Positions 1-9,178 are shown, numbered from the stretch's first letter. The stretch: DNA of 64,000 nt from Shinella curvata (GCF_022899935.1 NZ_JALJCJ010000005.1:434001-498000), one strand, 5' to 3'. The notes: generated by a model not told the origin, from the letters alone. Made by a program: numbers and translations.

Positions 1-32
1 CGACTGAGGTCAGCGAGACACGCAAACATTGG

Positions 33-71
33 TGCCGCCACTTCGGTGAAACGAACTGGCGGCATTTTTTT
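33..71 (+). terminator. Rho-independent terminator of an upstream gene outside the window
   Basis: A perfect 8-bp stem (TGCCGCCA at 33-40, TGGCGGCA at 57-64) is followed directly by seven T residues at 65-71. The T run is on the + strand, so it ends a + strand transcript whose gene lies before base 1. It does not suit the convergent minus-strand gene ending at 138, because no T run follows the stem on that strand. Confidence 0.75.
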
Positions 72-137
72 GTTTTGGGTTTGTGATCTTTAAAGGGGCG
101 TTCGCCGCACAGACGCGCCGCGGCCTAAGCGCAAGCG

Positions 138-896
138 TCAGTGCTCGCTCGCAGCGACCTCATGCGAACCGCCTTCAGCCGCTTGCGCATGTTCGCCGCC
201 TTCGGCAGGCGCCTCATGCCCACCTTCCGCAGCCTCGCCGTGCCCACCCTCGGCTGCCTCGCCATGGCCACCTTCCGCCTTGGCTTCACCGTGGCCGGCG
301 CTTTCGCCATGCCCGCCCTCTTCAGCAACGGCATTGGGATCGACACAATCTTCACGGTCTTTCATCGCGGTCACGATGGTCTTGATCTCGTCCAGCGAGA
401 GTTCCTTGCGCTCTCCGTAGAAATCACCGTTTTCGGCCGGTTTGCCGTCGGTATAACGCGCGACGAACGGCGCCGTCATGCCGGGAATGGCGGAGGGATT
501 GCGGGCGAAAAGCACTTCGGCACCGATCGCGCGGCCGCGCATGTCGGCACGATTTGCCGGGCCCGCGGCATCAAGCAGAATGACCTGGTAGAGATCGGCT
601 TCCTCGTGATTGGACACCGCACCGGCGACACGCAACGCCGTCTTGATGCGCACGTCCGCCTCCTTGGCTTCCGAACGCACATATTTGCGCAACCAGTGCT
701 GCCCGTTTCGGTCGAGGCGCACCGTCGTGACGACCGTGCAGGCTGCGCCGGACACCTGCTCTGCCGGGGGGCCAAGCAGCGCCTCGCGCCCGACGATGAT
801 GGCCGCGGCACCGGAAGCACCGGTCAGCACCATGACGCCGGCAAGGATGATCAGAAGCTTCCGGGACAGGCGGAACGAGGTCGGGAGCAGCTTCAC
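138..896 (-). CDS. Membrane-anchored protein with His-rich repeat tail
   Basis: A 252-residue protein of unknown function, starting at GTG. Residues 13-36 form one strongly hydrophobic segment after a basic N-terminus, so it is probably anchored in the inner membrane with the rest in the periplasm. Residues 50-185 look like a small globular domain with Cys53 and Cys184. Residues 191-252 are a low-complexity tail of imperfect EGGHGEAA repeats carrying eight histidines (196, 202, 211, 219, 227, 236, 245, 252). Such tails often bind Zn, Ni, Co or Mn. The gene is divergent from sitA, whose promoter region it shares, so a metal role is a reasonable inference but unproven. The single N-terminal helix also recalls FliL-type proteins; I could not confirm that. 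Confidence 0.7.
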   Translation of the reverse strand: MKLLPTSFRLSRKLLIILAGVMVLTGASGAAAIIVGREALLGPPAEQVSGAACTVVTTVRLDRNGQHWLRKYVRSEAKEADVRIKTALRVAGAVSNHEEADLYQVILLDAAGPANRADMRGRAIGAEVLFARNPSAIPGMTAPFVARYTDGKPAENGDFYGERKELSLDEIKTIVTAMKDREDCVDPNAVAEEGGHGESAGHGEAKAEGGHGEAAEGGHGEAAEGGHEAPAEGGEHAQAAEGGSHEVAASEH

Positions 897-1018
897 GGGC
901 GGTGACTTCTCTTAAAACGCAGGAACACGAACACGCCGAGAGCGCGCGAACTTTGCGCACTCTACAGGCAATCGCGTTTCGGAAGTTTTAAACGGCTGCG
1001 TCCGATTTCGAGACAGTT

Positions 1019-1039
1019 TTTGCGAATGATTTGCAATAG
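1019..1039. promoter_or_regulatory. Candidate Mur box 1 (manganese-responsive)
   Basis: An imperfect palindrome, TTGCGAATGATTTGCAA in its core, lies just upstream of the sitA -35 element. The same motif recurs in inverted orientation at 1069-1092. Rhizobial sitABCD operons are known to be repressed by Mur, a Fur homologue, through two such sites. The position and the match to TTGCAAAT-type half sites support that reading. Confidence 0.7.
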
Positions 1040-1041
1040 CG

Positions 1042-1069
1042 TTGACAGGCTGGAAAAGCCCCCTATAGT
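1042..1069 (+). promoter_or_regulatory. sitA promoter (-35/-10)
   Basis: TTGACA at 1042-1047 and TATAGT at 1064-1069 are separated by 16 bp, a near-consensus sigma-70 promoter. Transcription should start near 1076. The ATG at 1073 would then lie outside the transcript, which decides the sitA start in favour of 1109. The promoter is flanked on both sides by candidate Mur boxes. Confidence 0.75.
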
Positions 1070-1092
1070 TTAATGCAACTCATTCGCAAAAG
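1069..1092. promoter_or_regulatory. Candidate Mur box 2 (manganese-responsive)
   Basis: Read on the minus strand this is TTTTGCGAATGAGTTGCA, almost the same as box 1 (TTTTGCGAATGATTTGCA). It covers the predicted transcription start and leader of sitA, so a bound repressor would block initiation. Confidence 0.68.
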
Positions 1093-1108
1093 CAGATCAG
1101 GACACCCC

Positions 1109-1999
1109 ATGCTCCGCCGATCCTTCAATGCCCTCCTTCTCAGCCTGCCCCTTCTCGCCGCCGTACCGGCCTTCGCCCAGGAAAAGCCCAAGGTGGTGAC
1201 CACCTTCACGATCATCGCCGACATCGCGGCGAATGTGGCCGGCGACGCAGCCATCGTGGAATCGATCACCAAGCCGGGTGCGGAGATCCACAACTACCAG
1301 CCGACGCCGCGCGATATCCTGAAGGCCCAGGACGCGAAGCTCGTGCTGTGGAACGGCCTCAATCTCGAACTCTGGTTCCAGAAATTCCTGGGCAATCTCG
1401 GCGACGTACCCAATGTCACGGTTTCCGAAGGCATCGAGCCGATGAGCATCGTGGAAGGCCCCTACCAGGGCAAGCCGAACCCGCATGCCTGGATGTCGCC
1501 GGACAATGCGCTCGTCTATGTCGAGAACATCCGCAAGGCGCTGGTCGCGCTCGACCCGGCAAATGCCGCGACCTACGACGCCAATGCAAAGGCCTATGGC
1601 GAGAAGATCAAGGCGCTCGGCGAGGAGATGAAGGCGAAGATCGGCGCGTTGCCTGAAGAAAAGCGGTGGCTCGTCACCAGCGAAGGCGCCTTCTCCTATC
1701 TCACGCGCGATTTCGGCCTGAAGGAACTTTTCCTCTGGCCGATCAATGCCGACCAGCAGGGCACACCGAAACAGGTGAAGGCGGTGATCGACGCGGTGCG
1801 GGAATACAACATCCACGTCGTCTTCTCCGAAAGCACCGTTTCCGCCGACCCTGCCAAGCAAGTCGCCGCCGAAACGGGCGCGGCCTATGGCGGCATCCTC
1901 TATGTCGACTCGCTGAGCGAGGCGGATGGTCCCGTGCCGACCTATCTCGACCTTCTGCGCGTGACCTCCGAGACCATCGTGAAGGGTCTTTCACAATGA
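1109..1999 (+). CDS. sitA: Manganese/iron ABC transporter substrate-binding protein
   Basis: Periplasmic metal-binding protein of the cluster-9 (ZnuA/SitA/PsaA) family, 296 residues. The signal peptide is [23 protein letters not shown]. The four expected ligand regions are visible: His in EIHNYQPTP, His in NPHAWMSP, Glu in TSEGAFSY and Asp in ILYVDSLS. The Glu at the third position and the lack of a His-rich loop fit Mn/Fe-type SitA rather than Zn-type ZnuA. An ATG lies 36 bases upstream, at 1073, but it is inside the promoter, so the start is 1109 with AGGA in front. The stop overlaps the sitB start (ATGA). Mur boxes imply repression when manganese is plentiful. Confidence 0.93.
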   Translation: MLRRSFNALLLSLPLLAAVPAFAQEKPKVVTTFTIIADIAANVAGDAAIVESITKPGAEIHNYQPTPRDILKAQDAKLVLWNGLNLELWFQKFLGNLGDVPNVTVSEGIEPMSIVEGPYQGKPNPHAWMSPDNALVYVENIRKALVALDPANAATYDANAKAYGEKIKALGEEMKAKIGALPEEKRWLVTSEGAFSYLTRDFGLKELFLWPINADQQGTPKQVKAVIDAVREYNIHVVFSESTVSADPAKQVAAETGAAYGGILYVDSLSEADGPVPTYLDLLRVTSETIVKGLSQ

Positions 2000-2865
2000 T
2001 GATGGGCAGCAAGACGAAGAAGGTCGATGGCATCGTTGCCGAAGACGTGACCGTCACCTATCGCAACGGCCACACGGCGCTCACCCATGCCAGCTTCTCC
2101 GTACCGAGGGGCACGATCACCGCACTCGTCGGCGTCAACGGAGCGGGAAAATCCACGCTTTTCAAGGCGATCATGGGTTTCGTGCCGGTCGCCGCCGGCA
2201 AGGTGACGATCCTTGGGCAGTCGGTGCGCGAAGCCCTGAAGAAGAACCTCGTCGCCTATGTGCCGCAGGCCGAGGAGGTCGACTGGACCTTTCCGGTGCT
2301 CGTTGAGGACGTCGTCATGATGGGCCGCTACGGCCACATGAACTGGCTGCGCATCCCCAGCAAACGCGACCACGATCTGGTCGCGGAGGCGCTGGCGCGC
2401 GTCAACATGTCCGACTTCCGCAAGCGCCAGATCGGTGAACTCTCCGGCGGCCAGCGCAAGCGCGTCTTCCTTGCCCGCGCACTGGCGCAGGAGGGTCAGG
2501 TCATCCTGCTCGACGAACCCTTCACCGGCGTCGACGTGACGACCGAAGAGCAGATCATCGAACTGCTCGGCAAGTTGCGCGACGAAGGCCGCGTCATGCT
2601 GGTCTCCACCCACAATCTTGGCAGCGTGCCGGATTTCTGCGATCGCACGGTCTTCGTCAAAGGCACAGTCATCGCCTCGGGACCGACAGCGGAAACCTTC
2701 ACGGAGGCCAATCTGGAGCGCGCCTTCGGCGGCGTGCTGCGCCATTTCATCCTCGGCGGCCACGACCTGCACGACGACGAGGACAGGCGTTCCGTAAAGG
2801 TCATCACTGACGACGAGCGTCCCTTCGTTATCTACGGCGATCGCGAGCAGGAGAAGACGCCGTGA
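1996..2865 (+). CDS. sitB: Manganese/iron ABC transporter ATP-binding protein
   Basis: ATPase subunit of the Sit importer, 289 residues, in the cytoplasm on the inner membrane. Walker [10 protein letters not shown] is at about residues 46-54, the ABC signature LSGGQ at 149-153 and Walker B VILLDEP at 169-175, followed by the switch His in VSTHN. The C-terminus (about 245-289) is an acidic and His-containing extension, HDLHDDED, common in Sit-type ATPases. The start ATG overlaps the sitA stop by 4 bases; two further in-frame ATGs follow at once (MMM), so the exact start may be up to 6 bases later. It shares GTGA with sitC. Confidence 0.93.
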   Translation: MMMGSKTKKVDGIVAEDVTVTYRNGHTALTHASFSVPRGTITALVGVNGAGKSTLFKAIMGFVPVAAGKVTILGQSVREALKKNLVAYVPQAEEVDWTFPVLVEDVVMMGRYGHMNWLRIPSKRDHDLVAEALARVNMSDFRKRQIGELSGGQRKRVFLARALAQEGQVILLDEPFTGVDVTTEEQIIELLGKLRDEGRVMLVSTHNLGSVPDFCDRTVFVKGTVIASGPTAETFTEANLERAFGGVLRHFILGGHDLHDDEDRRSVKVITDDERPFVIYGDREQEKTP

Positions 2866-3734
2866 TCGACGCGCTTCTCGAACCCTTCGGCTACGGCTAC
2901 ATGGTCAATGCCATGTGGGTGAGCGCGCTGGTCGGCTGCATCTGCGGCTTCCTCTCGGCCTATCTGATGCTCAAGGGCTGGTCGCTGATCGGTGATGCAC
3001 TCTCGCACTCCATCGTGCCGGGCGTCGCCGGCGCCTATATGCTGGGCCTGCCCTTTGCGGCCGGCGCCTTCCTCTCCGGTGGGCTTGCCGCCGCCGCCAT
3101 GCTCTTCCTCAACCGCCAGACGCGGTTGAAGGAAGATGCGATCATCGGCATGATCTTTTCCTCTTTCTTCGGCCTTGGCCTCTTCATGGTCTCGCTCTCG
3201 CCGACGCCGGTGAACATCCAAACCATCGTACTCGGCAATATCCTGGCGATCACGCCGGAAGATACGATCCAACTCGCCATCATCGGCGTGGTGACATTGG
3301 TCATCCTGCTGCTCAAATGGAAGGACCTGATGGTCACCTTCTTCGACGAGAGCCATGCCCGCTCCATCGGCCTCAACCCGACCGGCCTGAAGATCCTGTT
3401 CTTCACGCTGCTCAGCGCCTCCACCGTCGCCGCCATGCAGACGGTCGGCGCCTTCCTCGTCGTCGCCATGGTGGTGACGCCGGGCGCAACGGCCTATCTG
3501 TTGACCGATCGTTTCCAGCGCCTGGTCGTGATTGCCGCGCTCCTTGGCGCCGGCACTAGCTTCGTCGGCGCCTACGCCTCCTATTTCCTCGACGGTGCGA
3601 CGGGCGGCATCATCGTCGTGCTGCAGACGGCGATCTTCCTCCTTGCCTTCCTCTTCGCACCGAAACACGGCTTGCTCGCTGCCCGCCGCCGCAGCCGGCT
3701 GGCGCTTGAAACCGCGCAAGGCATCCAGCCATGA
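2862..3734 (+). CDS. sitC: Manganese/iron ABC transporter permease 1
   Basis: Integral membrane permease of the ABC-3 family, 290 residues with about eight hydrophobic segments. It starts at GTG overlapping the sitB stop. The ABC-3 landmark around [16 protein letters not shown] is present near residues 38-55. Together with sitD it should form the heterodimeric metal channel, which separates Sit systems (two permease genes) from Znu systems (one). The C-terminus is basic and cytoplasmic. The stop overlaps the sitD start by 4 bases, so translation is coupled. Confidence 0.92.
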   Translation: MIDALLEPFGYGYMVNAMWVSALVGCICGFLSAYLMLKGWSLIGDALSHSIVPGVAGAYMLGLPFAAGAFLSGGLAAAAMLFLNRQTRLKEDAIIGMIFSSFFGLGLFMVSLSPTPVNIQTIVLGNILAITPEDTIQLAIIGVVTLVILLLKWKDLMVTFFDESHARSIGLNPTGLKILFFTLLSASTVAAMQTVGAFLVVAMVVTPGATAYLLTDRFQRLVVIAALLGAGTSFVGAYASYFLDGATGGIIVVLQTAIFLLAFLFAPKHGLLAARRRSRLALETAQGIQP

Positions 3735-4612
3735 ACGAGACGCTCGAACTTGCCCTCCTCCCCTTCCAGCTCGCCTTCATGCAGAACGCTTTTCTGGTGA
3801 CGCTGATGATCGCCGTGCCGATGGCACTGCTCTCCTGCTATCTCGTGCTGAAAGGCTGGTCGCTGATGGGCGACGCGGTCTCGCATGCCGTGCTGCCGGG
3901 CGTCGTCATCGCCTATGTCGTCGGCCTGCCCTTTGCGGCGGGCGCCTTCGTCGCCGGCCTGTTCTGCGCACTCGCCGCCGGTTACCTCAAGGACAACAGC
4001 CGCGTGAAGGAGGACACCGTTCTCGGCATCGTCTTTTCGGGCATGTTCGCGCTCGGCCTGGTGCTCTATGTGAAGATACAGCCGGATATCCACCTTGATC
4101 ACATCCTCTTCGGCGACATGCTGGGCATCGCCGCCTCGGACCTCATCGAAACCGGCGTGATCGCCGTCGCCTCCACCGGTTTCATCCTGCTCTTCCGCAA
4201 GGACCTTTTGGTGCATGCCTTCGACCGCCAGCACGCCTCCGCCATTGGCCTGCCGGTAAAACTGCTGCATTACGGCTTGCTCGCCGTGCTGTCGCTGGTC
4301 GTCGTCGGTGCCTTGAAAGCGGTCGGCATCATCCTTGCCATCGCCATGCTGGTGGCGCCTGGCGCCATCGCGGCCCTTCTCACCCGGCGTTTCCCGAGCA
4401 TGCTGGCCGTCGCCGTGAGCGTCGCCGTCGGCGCGTCCTTCGTCGGCATCTGGCTGAGTTTCATCCTGGACAGTGCACCAGCGCCAACGATCGTTCTGCT
4501 CATGACCATCTTGTTCGTCTTCGCTTTCGTGCGGCAGATGCTGCAAAACCGGAAGCCCGGCGCGCAGGCCGGGCAACAGGCAACGATAGCGACGCTAGCG
4601 CCGGATCAGTAG
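3731..4612 (+). CDS. sitD: Manganese/iron ABC transporter permease 2
   Basis: Second ABC-3 permease, 293 residues. It is a clear paralogue of the preceding gene: the same GWSLMGDAVSHAVLPG landmark occurs in the same place and the membrane segments run in parallel. It completes the sitABCD operon. The last 7 bases overlap the end of the convergent small gene at 4606-4899. A GC-rich inverted repeat (GCCCGGC at 4555-4561, GCCGGGC at 4568-4574) lies in the final codons and may help end transcription. Confidence 0.92.
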   Translation: MNETLELALLPFQLAFMQNAFLVTLMIAVPMALLSCYLVLKGWSLMGDAVSHAVLPGVVIAYVVGLPFAAGAFVAGLFCALAAGYLKDNSRVKEDTVLGIVFSGMFALGLVLYVKIQPDIHLDHILFGDMLGIAASDLIETGVIAVASTGFILLFRKDLLVHAFDRQHASAIGLPVKLLHYGLLAVLSLVVVGALKAVGIILAIAMLVAPGAIAALLTRRFPSMLAVAVSVAVGASFVGIWLSFILDSAPAPTIVLLMTILFVFAFVRQMLQNRKPGAQAGQQATIATLAPDQ

Positions 4613-4899
4613 ACGTCGATGATCCGGTTATCGCACTTGCGGACATGCTCGAAGTAGCGGTTGCCGTAGGCATCATGGCGGCGAACCTTCTGGACCGTGC
4701 AGAAGACGTCGCCCTCCACCTTCACATAACGCGGGCGCTGGTTAATGACGCGCAGGTATTCCTGGCTGTCACTGCCGCCGCGACCGCCGTGGCCGCCACG
4801 ACCACCGCCGTTGTCACCGCGGCTCTGGGCGACTGCGACACCGGCGAAGGACGATGCGAGGGTTGCGATGGCAAGGATGGTTACGATCGATTTCTTCAT
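4606..4899 (-). CDS. Small secreted Gly-rich protein
   Basis: A 97-residue protein with a good signal peptide (MKKSIVTILAIATLASSFAGVAVAQ) and so probably periplasmic. Residues 27-44 are Gly/Arg/His-rich. The folded part that follows holds two cysteines (in DVFCTVQK and RKCDNR) that could form a disulphide, and ends in NRIIDVY. I do not recognise a named family. A strong GGAGAG ribosome site precedes the ATG. It converges on sitD, with the last 7 bases overlapping, so it is not part of that operon. Confidence 0.72.
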   Translation of the reverse strand: MKKSIVTILAIATLASSFAGVAVAQSRGDNGGGRGGHGGRGGSDSQEYLRVINQRPRYVKVEGDVFCTVQKVRRHDAYGNRYFEHVRKCDNRIIDVY

Positions 4900-5121
4900 G
4901 GGACTCTCTCCTCTCTAGGGGGAACAGGATTGTCCGTTCCATGGGAAGAAGATCGCATATCGCGTCACTGCCGGCTGTTTCCTACGGCACATGTCCGGTG
5001 ATTGCGGACGGGGAACCTGCGGTCGACAGCTTTGCCTTTTCCGTCTATCGTCCGGCGCAATCGCCCGCCGACCATCGCGTCCGGCGGCAAAAAACCAGAA
5101 TATCAACGCATACGGGACATC

Positions 5122-6357
5122 ATGGCGCATATCGGTATCGTCGGCGGCGGGCTTATCGGCTGCGCCACAGCGCTGCATTTGCTCGAACAGGGCCACACCG
5201 TCACCATACTCGAGCGGGACGCCGGTGGCCTGCCCGCCTCCGTCGGGAATGCCGGCATTCTCGCAACGCCGGAGATCGATCCGATGGCGCGGCCGGACAT
5301 GTTGCTGTCCGTGCCGAAATGGCTGCTAGATCCGCTTGGACCGCTCACCCTGCGCTGGCAGGACCTGCCTGCGCTGACGCCCTGGCTTATCCGGCTGCTG
5401 CTCTCGGCCCGCGCGAGCAAGGTCGCCACCAGCCGTGCCGCCCTGCTCTATCTCATGAAGACCGCCGAGAATGACCATCTGCGCCTCGGCCAGTTCGTCG
5501 GTATTTCCGGCCATATCCGCGACACCGGCGCGATGACGGTCTTCGACAGCGCCGCCGCCCGCGACAAGGTTTTTGCACATGAGACCGAAAACGCGAAGCT
5601 GATCGGCTGCAATGTCGAAAAGCTCGATGTGGAGGAAACCCGCCGCCGCGTGCCGGCCTTGCAGGGCACCTTTGCCGGCGCCGTTTTCAACGACGGCCAC
5701 AAGACCTTCGAATACCCACTGACCTTCCTGCGCCGTCTTCAGGTAGCCCTGCGAGAGCGCTCGGCCCTCGTTGATGCCAACGTCGCCTCGGTAGCCCAGA
5801 CGCAAGATGGTGTCGCCGTGCGCACCGAAGGCGGCCGCGAGTTCACCTTCGACAGGCTGGCAATCACCGCCGGCGTCTGGTCGCGCCGCTTCGTCGCCGA
5901 TCTCGGCCTGAAGGTGCTGCTCGAAACCGAGCGCGGCTACAACACGACCTTCATGAATCCATCGACCACGTTGGAAATGCCGGTCTTCTTCTCCGAACAC
6001 GGCTTCGTCGCAACCCCCTTCGAGAACGCCCTGCGCATCGGCGGCGCGGTGGAACTGGCCTCGCCGGACGCGCCCGCCAACTACAAGCGTGCCGCCGCCA
6101 TGCGCAGAAAGATGCGCCACTATGTGCCGGACCTTCAGGAGGAGGGTGGAACCGAATGGATGGGCCGCCGGCCTTCGACACCGGATTCGATCCCCGTCAT
6201 CAGCCTGCATCCGCGCGATCCGCGCATCGCTTTCGCCTTCGGCCACGGCCATCTCGGCCTCACGCTCTCGGCCACGACCGGCCGCCATGTCGCCCGGCTG
6301 CTCGCCGGTGATGGCGAAAGCGCGCTTGCCCCCTTCTCGATTGCCCGCTTCCAGTAG
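5122..6357 (+). CDS. FAD-dependent amino-acid oxidase/dehydrogenase (DAO family)
   Basis: A 411-residue flavoprotein of the DAO family (D-amino-acid dehydrogenase, glycine or sarcosine oxidase type). The N-terminus carries the dinucleotide fold IGIVGGGLIGCATALHLLEQG and the acidic end of beta-2, ILERD. The C-terminal FAD motif region reads MGRRPSTPDSIPVI followed by FAFGHGHLGLTLS, typical of DadA-like enzymes. The frame is open 120 bases further upstream, but the homologous N-terminus begins at 5122. Substrate cannot be read from sequence. The nucleoside hydrolase follows after 59 bases on the same strand and may be co-transcribed. Confidence 0.85.
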   Translation: MAHIGIVGGGLIGCATALHLLEQGHTVTILERDAGGLPASVGNAGILATPEIDPMARPDMLLSVPKWLLDPLGPLTLRWQDLPALTPWLIRLLLSARASKVATSRAALLYLMKTAENDHLRLGQFVGISGHIRDTGAMTVFDSAAARDKVFAHETENAKLIGCNVEKLDVEETRRRVPALQGTFAGAVFNDGHKTFEYPLTFLRRLQVALRERSALVDANVASVAQTQDGVAVRTEGGREFTFDRLAITAGVWSRRFVADLGLKVLLETERGYNTTFMNPSTTLEMPVFFSEHGFVATPFENALRIGGAVELASPDAPANYKRAAAMRRKMRHYVPDLQEEGGTEWMGRRPSTPDSIPVISLHPRDPRIAFAFGHGHLGLTLSATTGRHVARLLAGDGESALAPFSIARFQ

Positions 6358-6416
6358 ACGCGCGATCTCCAGAACAACAAGAAAAACCAGAATAATAAGA
6401 AAGAAAGAGACCGACC

Positions 6417-7367
6417 ATGCACAAGGTTATTTTCGATACGGATCCCGGCGTCGACGACGCGATGGCGCTGCTGTTCCTGCACAATCACCCCGAGATCGAC
6501 CTGATCGGCATCACCACTGTCTTCGGCAATGCCTCGATCGAGACGACGACGCGCAATGCGCTGTTTTTGAAGCGCGAATGGGGCATCGGGGCGCCGGTGG
6601 CGAAGGGTGACGGCAAGACCTACAATCCGATGCGCAACCCGATCGACTGGCCAGTGATGATCCATGGCCATGACGGGCTCGGCAACATCGACGTGCCTGA
6701 CACGATCGACCTGCCGCTCGACCCGCGCCCGGCGCATCGCTTCATCATCGAGACGGTCCGCGCCAACCCCGGCGAGGTGACGCTGATCGCCGTCGGCCGC
6801 ATGTCGAACCTCGCCTACGCACTGAAGGAAGACCCCGACATCGCCGGTCTCGTCAAGCAGGTCATCATCATGGGCGGCGCCTTCGACGTGCCCGGCAACA
6901 TCACGCCCGCCGCCGAAGCCAATATCCATGGCGATCCGGAAGCGGCCGACGTGGTGATGGGGGCCGCGTGGAAGGTGGTCGTCGTCGGCCTCGACGTGAC
7001 GATGAAGACCGTGATGCTGCGCAAGCGGCTGGCCGACCTCACCGCGCAGAACGGCAAGCATTTGAAACTGCTCTCCGACATCTCGCAGTTCTACATCGAT
7101 TTCTACGGCCAGCATGTGAAGGACGAGGGCATGGTGGTGCATGACAGCTGCGCCTGCGTCTACCTCGTCGCTCCCGAACTCTTCACGACCTGCAGCGGCG
7201 CGATCCGCGTCGTCGCCGGCGGCATTGCCGATGGCCAGACGATCCAGAAGCCGGACAGCCGCGGCTTCCCGCCCGGCAACTGGGACGACCTGCCGAGCCA
7301 GCATGCCTGCATCGGCATCGATGCGGAGAAGGTGATGGCACTGCTCGACGAGACGCTGGTGCGCTAA
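6417..7367 (+). CDS. Nucleoside hydrolase (IunH family)
   Basis: Ribonucleoside hydrolase of 316 residues, splitting the N-glycosidic bond to free base and ribose. The Ca-binding, catalytic signature DTDPGVDDA is at residues 7-15. The motif MGGAFDVPGNITPAAEANIHGDPEAA and a late His-Asp pair (VVHDSCA) complete the active-site set. Length is normal for the family. Whether purine, pyrimidine or mixed specificity applies cannot be told. An AAGAAAGAGA stretch upstream is the likely ribosome site. A strong hairpin follows the stop. Confidence 0.9.
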   Translation: MHKVIFDTDPGVDDAMALLFLHNHPEIDLIGITTVFGNASIETTTRNALFLKREWGIGAPVAKGDGKTYNPMRNPIDWPVMIHGHDGLGNIDVPDTIDLPLDPRPAHRFIIETVRANPGEVTLIAVGRMSNLAYALKEDPDIAGLVKQVIIMGGAFDVPGNITPAAEANIHGDPEAADVVMGAAWKVVVVGLDVTMKTVMLRKRLADLTAQNGKHLKLLSDISQFYIDFYGQHVKDEGMVVHDSCACVYLVAPELFTTCSGAIRVVAGGIADGQTIQKPDSRGFPPGNWDDLPSQHACIGIDAEKVMALLDETLVR

Positions 7368-7374
7368 CCGGGCA

Positions 7375-7405
7375 ACGCCGGCCGGTGTCCGTCACCGGCC
7401 GGCGT
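7375..7405. terminator. Bidirectional hairpin between convergent genes
   Basis: A perfect 13-bp stem (ACGCCGGCCGGTG at 7375-7387, its complement at 7393-7405) with a 5-base TCCGT loop lies between the convergent nucleoside hydrolase and the 7392-8366 gene. No T run follows on either strand. The 3' arm is inside the last codons of the minus-strand gene. Confidence 0.6.
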
Positions 7406-8366
7406 GTTCATCCCACCAGCGCAGCACACGCAACGCCCGAAGCGTAATCCAGCGCGAGGGCTGCCCCGGTACCTCCATTTCAAACCAGACCGGCCCCTTC
7501 AGCGTCCAGTCGAGCGGCCAGGTGTCGTCGTCCGACTGCCGGGAGCGTAGATGGTCGATCGCCTCGCGCAGGCGAGGATCGGGCACAGCGCCTGTCGCCA
7601 GCGACGCCGCGCGAAAATACTCCAGCCCGCGCAGAACGTCGTAGCGCCAGCGGTTCGGGTTGAGGAATTTCAGATAGCGTTCGTCCACCGGCGCGCCGGT
7701 GCCGAGACGGCGGAAAAGACCGCGCTCCAGCAGATAGGCTTCACCCGCTGCCCGCGCCGCGTGCGTTTTCGCCGTGGCGCCCTTGGCTTTTTCGTATTCG
7801 AGCAGCCCTTCCAGCACATTGATCGTCGTGTGGAAGGACGAGCGATGCGAGCCGTTACAGCGCTCGCAGTTCCAGCCGCCATCCGGCTGTCGCTCGCCCA
7901 GCAGACGCTCGACGATCGGTGACACCTCCACACCGAAATAGACGCCGACCATCACCGTGCGGGCATTGATGCATTCCTCGACCTCACCATCCCAAAACGG
8001 CTGGCCGTCATGATCCCAGCGCGAATTCTTCGCGATAAGATCAACCGTACGCCGCGCCCGCTCGGATGAAGGATCGAGGCCGAAATCATAAAGCTGCTGC
8101 AGGGAAAAACAGGTGGCGGTCCAGGCCTGGCCGAGTTCGCGCCAATTCTCCTCCGTGTAGCCGGCCGGCATGAAGGCGCCCCCGGCCCATTGACCGTCCG
8201 GATCCTGATGGGAGAGCAGCTGGGCGCCCCAGCCTTCGGTTTCCACCTTGGCGCGCTCCGCCTGCCATTCCGCTTCCGGCGCATCGAGGAGGTCACGCAT
8301 CACCTGCCAGCGGATCGCGGGATCCGAAGCGAGCAGCCAGTCGATGACGGAACCGGTGGAAGCCAT
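7392..8366 (-). CDS. Squalene-cyclase/prenyltransferase-fold protein
   Basis: A 324-residue soluble protein with repeated alpha/alpha-toroid features: QDPDGQWAGG near residue 55 and RQPDGGWNCE near 150 resemble the QW repeats of squalene-hopene cyclases and prenyltransferase beta subunits. No DXDD cyclase motif is evident, and the chain is half the length of a true cyclase. It is probably a stand-alone toroid protein of unknown substrate. The CERCNG stretch (two Cys) and a His nearby might bind metal. It lies 33 bases after ung on the same strand. Confidence 0.7.
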   Translation of the reverse strand: MASTGSVIDWLLASDPAIRWQVMRDLLDAPEAEWQAERAKVETEGWGAQLLSHQDPDGQWAGGAFMPAGYTEENWRELGQAWTATCFSLQQLYDFGLDPSSERARRTVDLIAKNSRWDHDGQPFWDGEVEECINARTVMVGVYFGVEVSPIVERLLGERQPDGGWNCERCNGSHRSSFHTTINVLEGLLEYEKAKGATAKTHAARAAGEAYLLERGLFRRLGTGAPVDERYLKFLNPNRWRYDVLRGLEYFRAASLATGAVPDPRLREAIDHLRSRQSDDDTWPLDWTLKGPVWFEMEVPGQPSRWITLRALRVLRWWDEHAGR

Positions 8367-8399
8367 GTGGCAGACCCTACCACCGCATCCCGGCGATTT

Positions 8400-9089
8400 C
8401 TATTCCGGCGTGCCCGGCAACTGCCAGTCGATCGGCTTGCGGCCGTGTTTTTCCAGGAAGGCATTCGCCTTGGAAAACGGTTTCGTGCCGAAGAAACCAT
8501 TGTGCGCCGAAAGCGGTGACGGATGGACCGAGCGCAGCACGAGATGGCGCTTGCTGTCGACGAAGGCGGCCTTTTTCTGGGCATAGGAGCCCCAGAGAAT
8601 GAAGACGACGGGTTTTTCCTGCTCGTTGACGGCGCGGATCACGGCATCGGTGAACCGCTCCCAGCCCTTGCCCTGATGCGAGGCGGCGCGGCCCATTTCG
8701 ACCGTCAGAACGCTGTTCAAAAGCAGCACACCCTGTTTGGCCCAATGTTCCAGAAACCCGTGGCGTGCAGGGGGGATTCCCAGGTCGTCCTGCATTTCCT
8801 TGTAGATGTTGACGAGCGACGGCGGGGTACGAATACCGGGCTGCACAGAAAAACACAGGCCATGCGCCTGCCCCTCGCCGTGGTACGGATCCTGGCCGAG
8901 GATGACGACCCGCACCTCGTCGAGCGGCGTCAGGTCCAGCGCGCGAAAATATTCAGGGCCCTTGGGGAAGATGCGCCGCCCGTCCTGCTTCTGCTCCAGC
9001 AGAAAGGTCTTCAGGTCGGCCATGTAGGGGCTGGAGAATTCCGCCGCGAGCGGCGCTTTCCAGCTTTCGCCGATCTTCACATCCGTCAT
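8400..9089 (-). CDS. ung: Uracil-DNA glycosylase
   Basis: Family 1 uracil-DNA glycosylase, 229 residues, which removes uracil from DNA as the first step of base-excision repair. The water-activating loop GQDPYH is at residues 65-70 and the minor-groove Leu loop HPSPLSA at 189-195. The uracil-binding region LLLNSVLTV is also intact. Length is normal. The gene may be co-transcribed with the toroid gene downstream. Confidence 0.96.
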   Translation of the reverse strand: MTDVKIGESWKAPLAAEFSSPYMADLKTFLLEQKQDGRRIFPKGPEYFRALDLTPLDEVRVVILGQDPYHGEGQAHGLCFSVQPGIRTPPSLVNIYKEMQDDLGIPPARHGFLEHWAKQGVLLLNSVLTVEMGRAASHQGKGWERFTDAVIRAVNEQEKPVVFILWGSYAQKKAAFVDSKRHLVLRSVHPSPLSAHNGFFGTKPFSKANAFLEKHGRKPIDWQLPGTPE

Positions 9090-9145
9090 CGTCCGCTCCC
9101 GTCACACCTTCGAGGAGGCGGAGTTTAGCGCCGGATGGACGGAGC

Positions 9146-9165
9146 GACCGGCCAAAGGGCCGGTC
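9146..9165 (-). terminator. Hairpin after the DUF993 gene
   Basis: GACCGGCC and GGCCGGTC form a perfect 8-bp stem around a 4-base loop, 13 bases beyond the stop of the minus-strand DUF993 gene. No T run follows, so termination may be weak or Rho-dependent. Confidence 0.5.
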
Positions 9166-9178
9166 ATCCACAGCTATC

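Noticed and set aside
1073-1108. Longer N-terminus for sitA from the ATG at 1073
   Set aside because: This ATG lies 4 bases after the -10 hexamer and inside a Mur box, and the signal peptide begins at the ATG at 1109.
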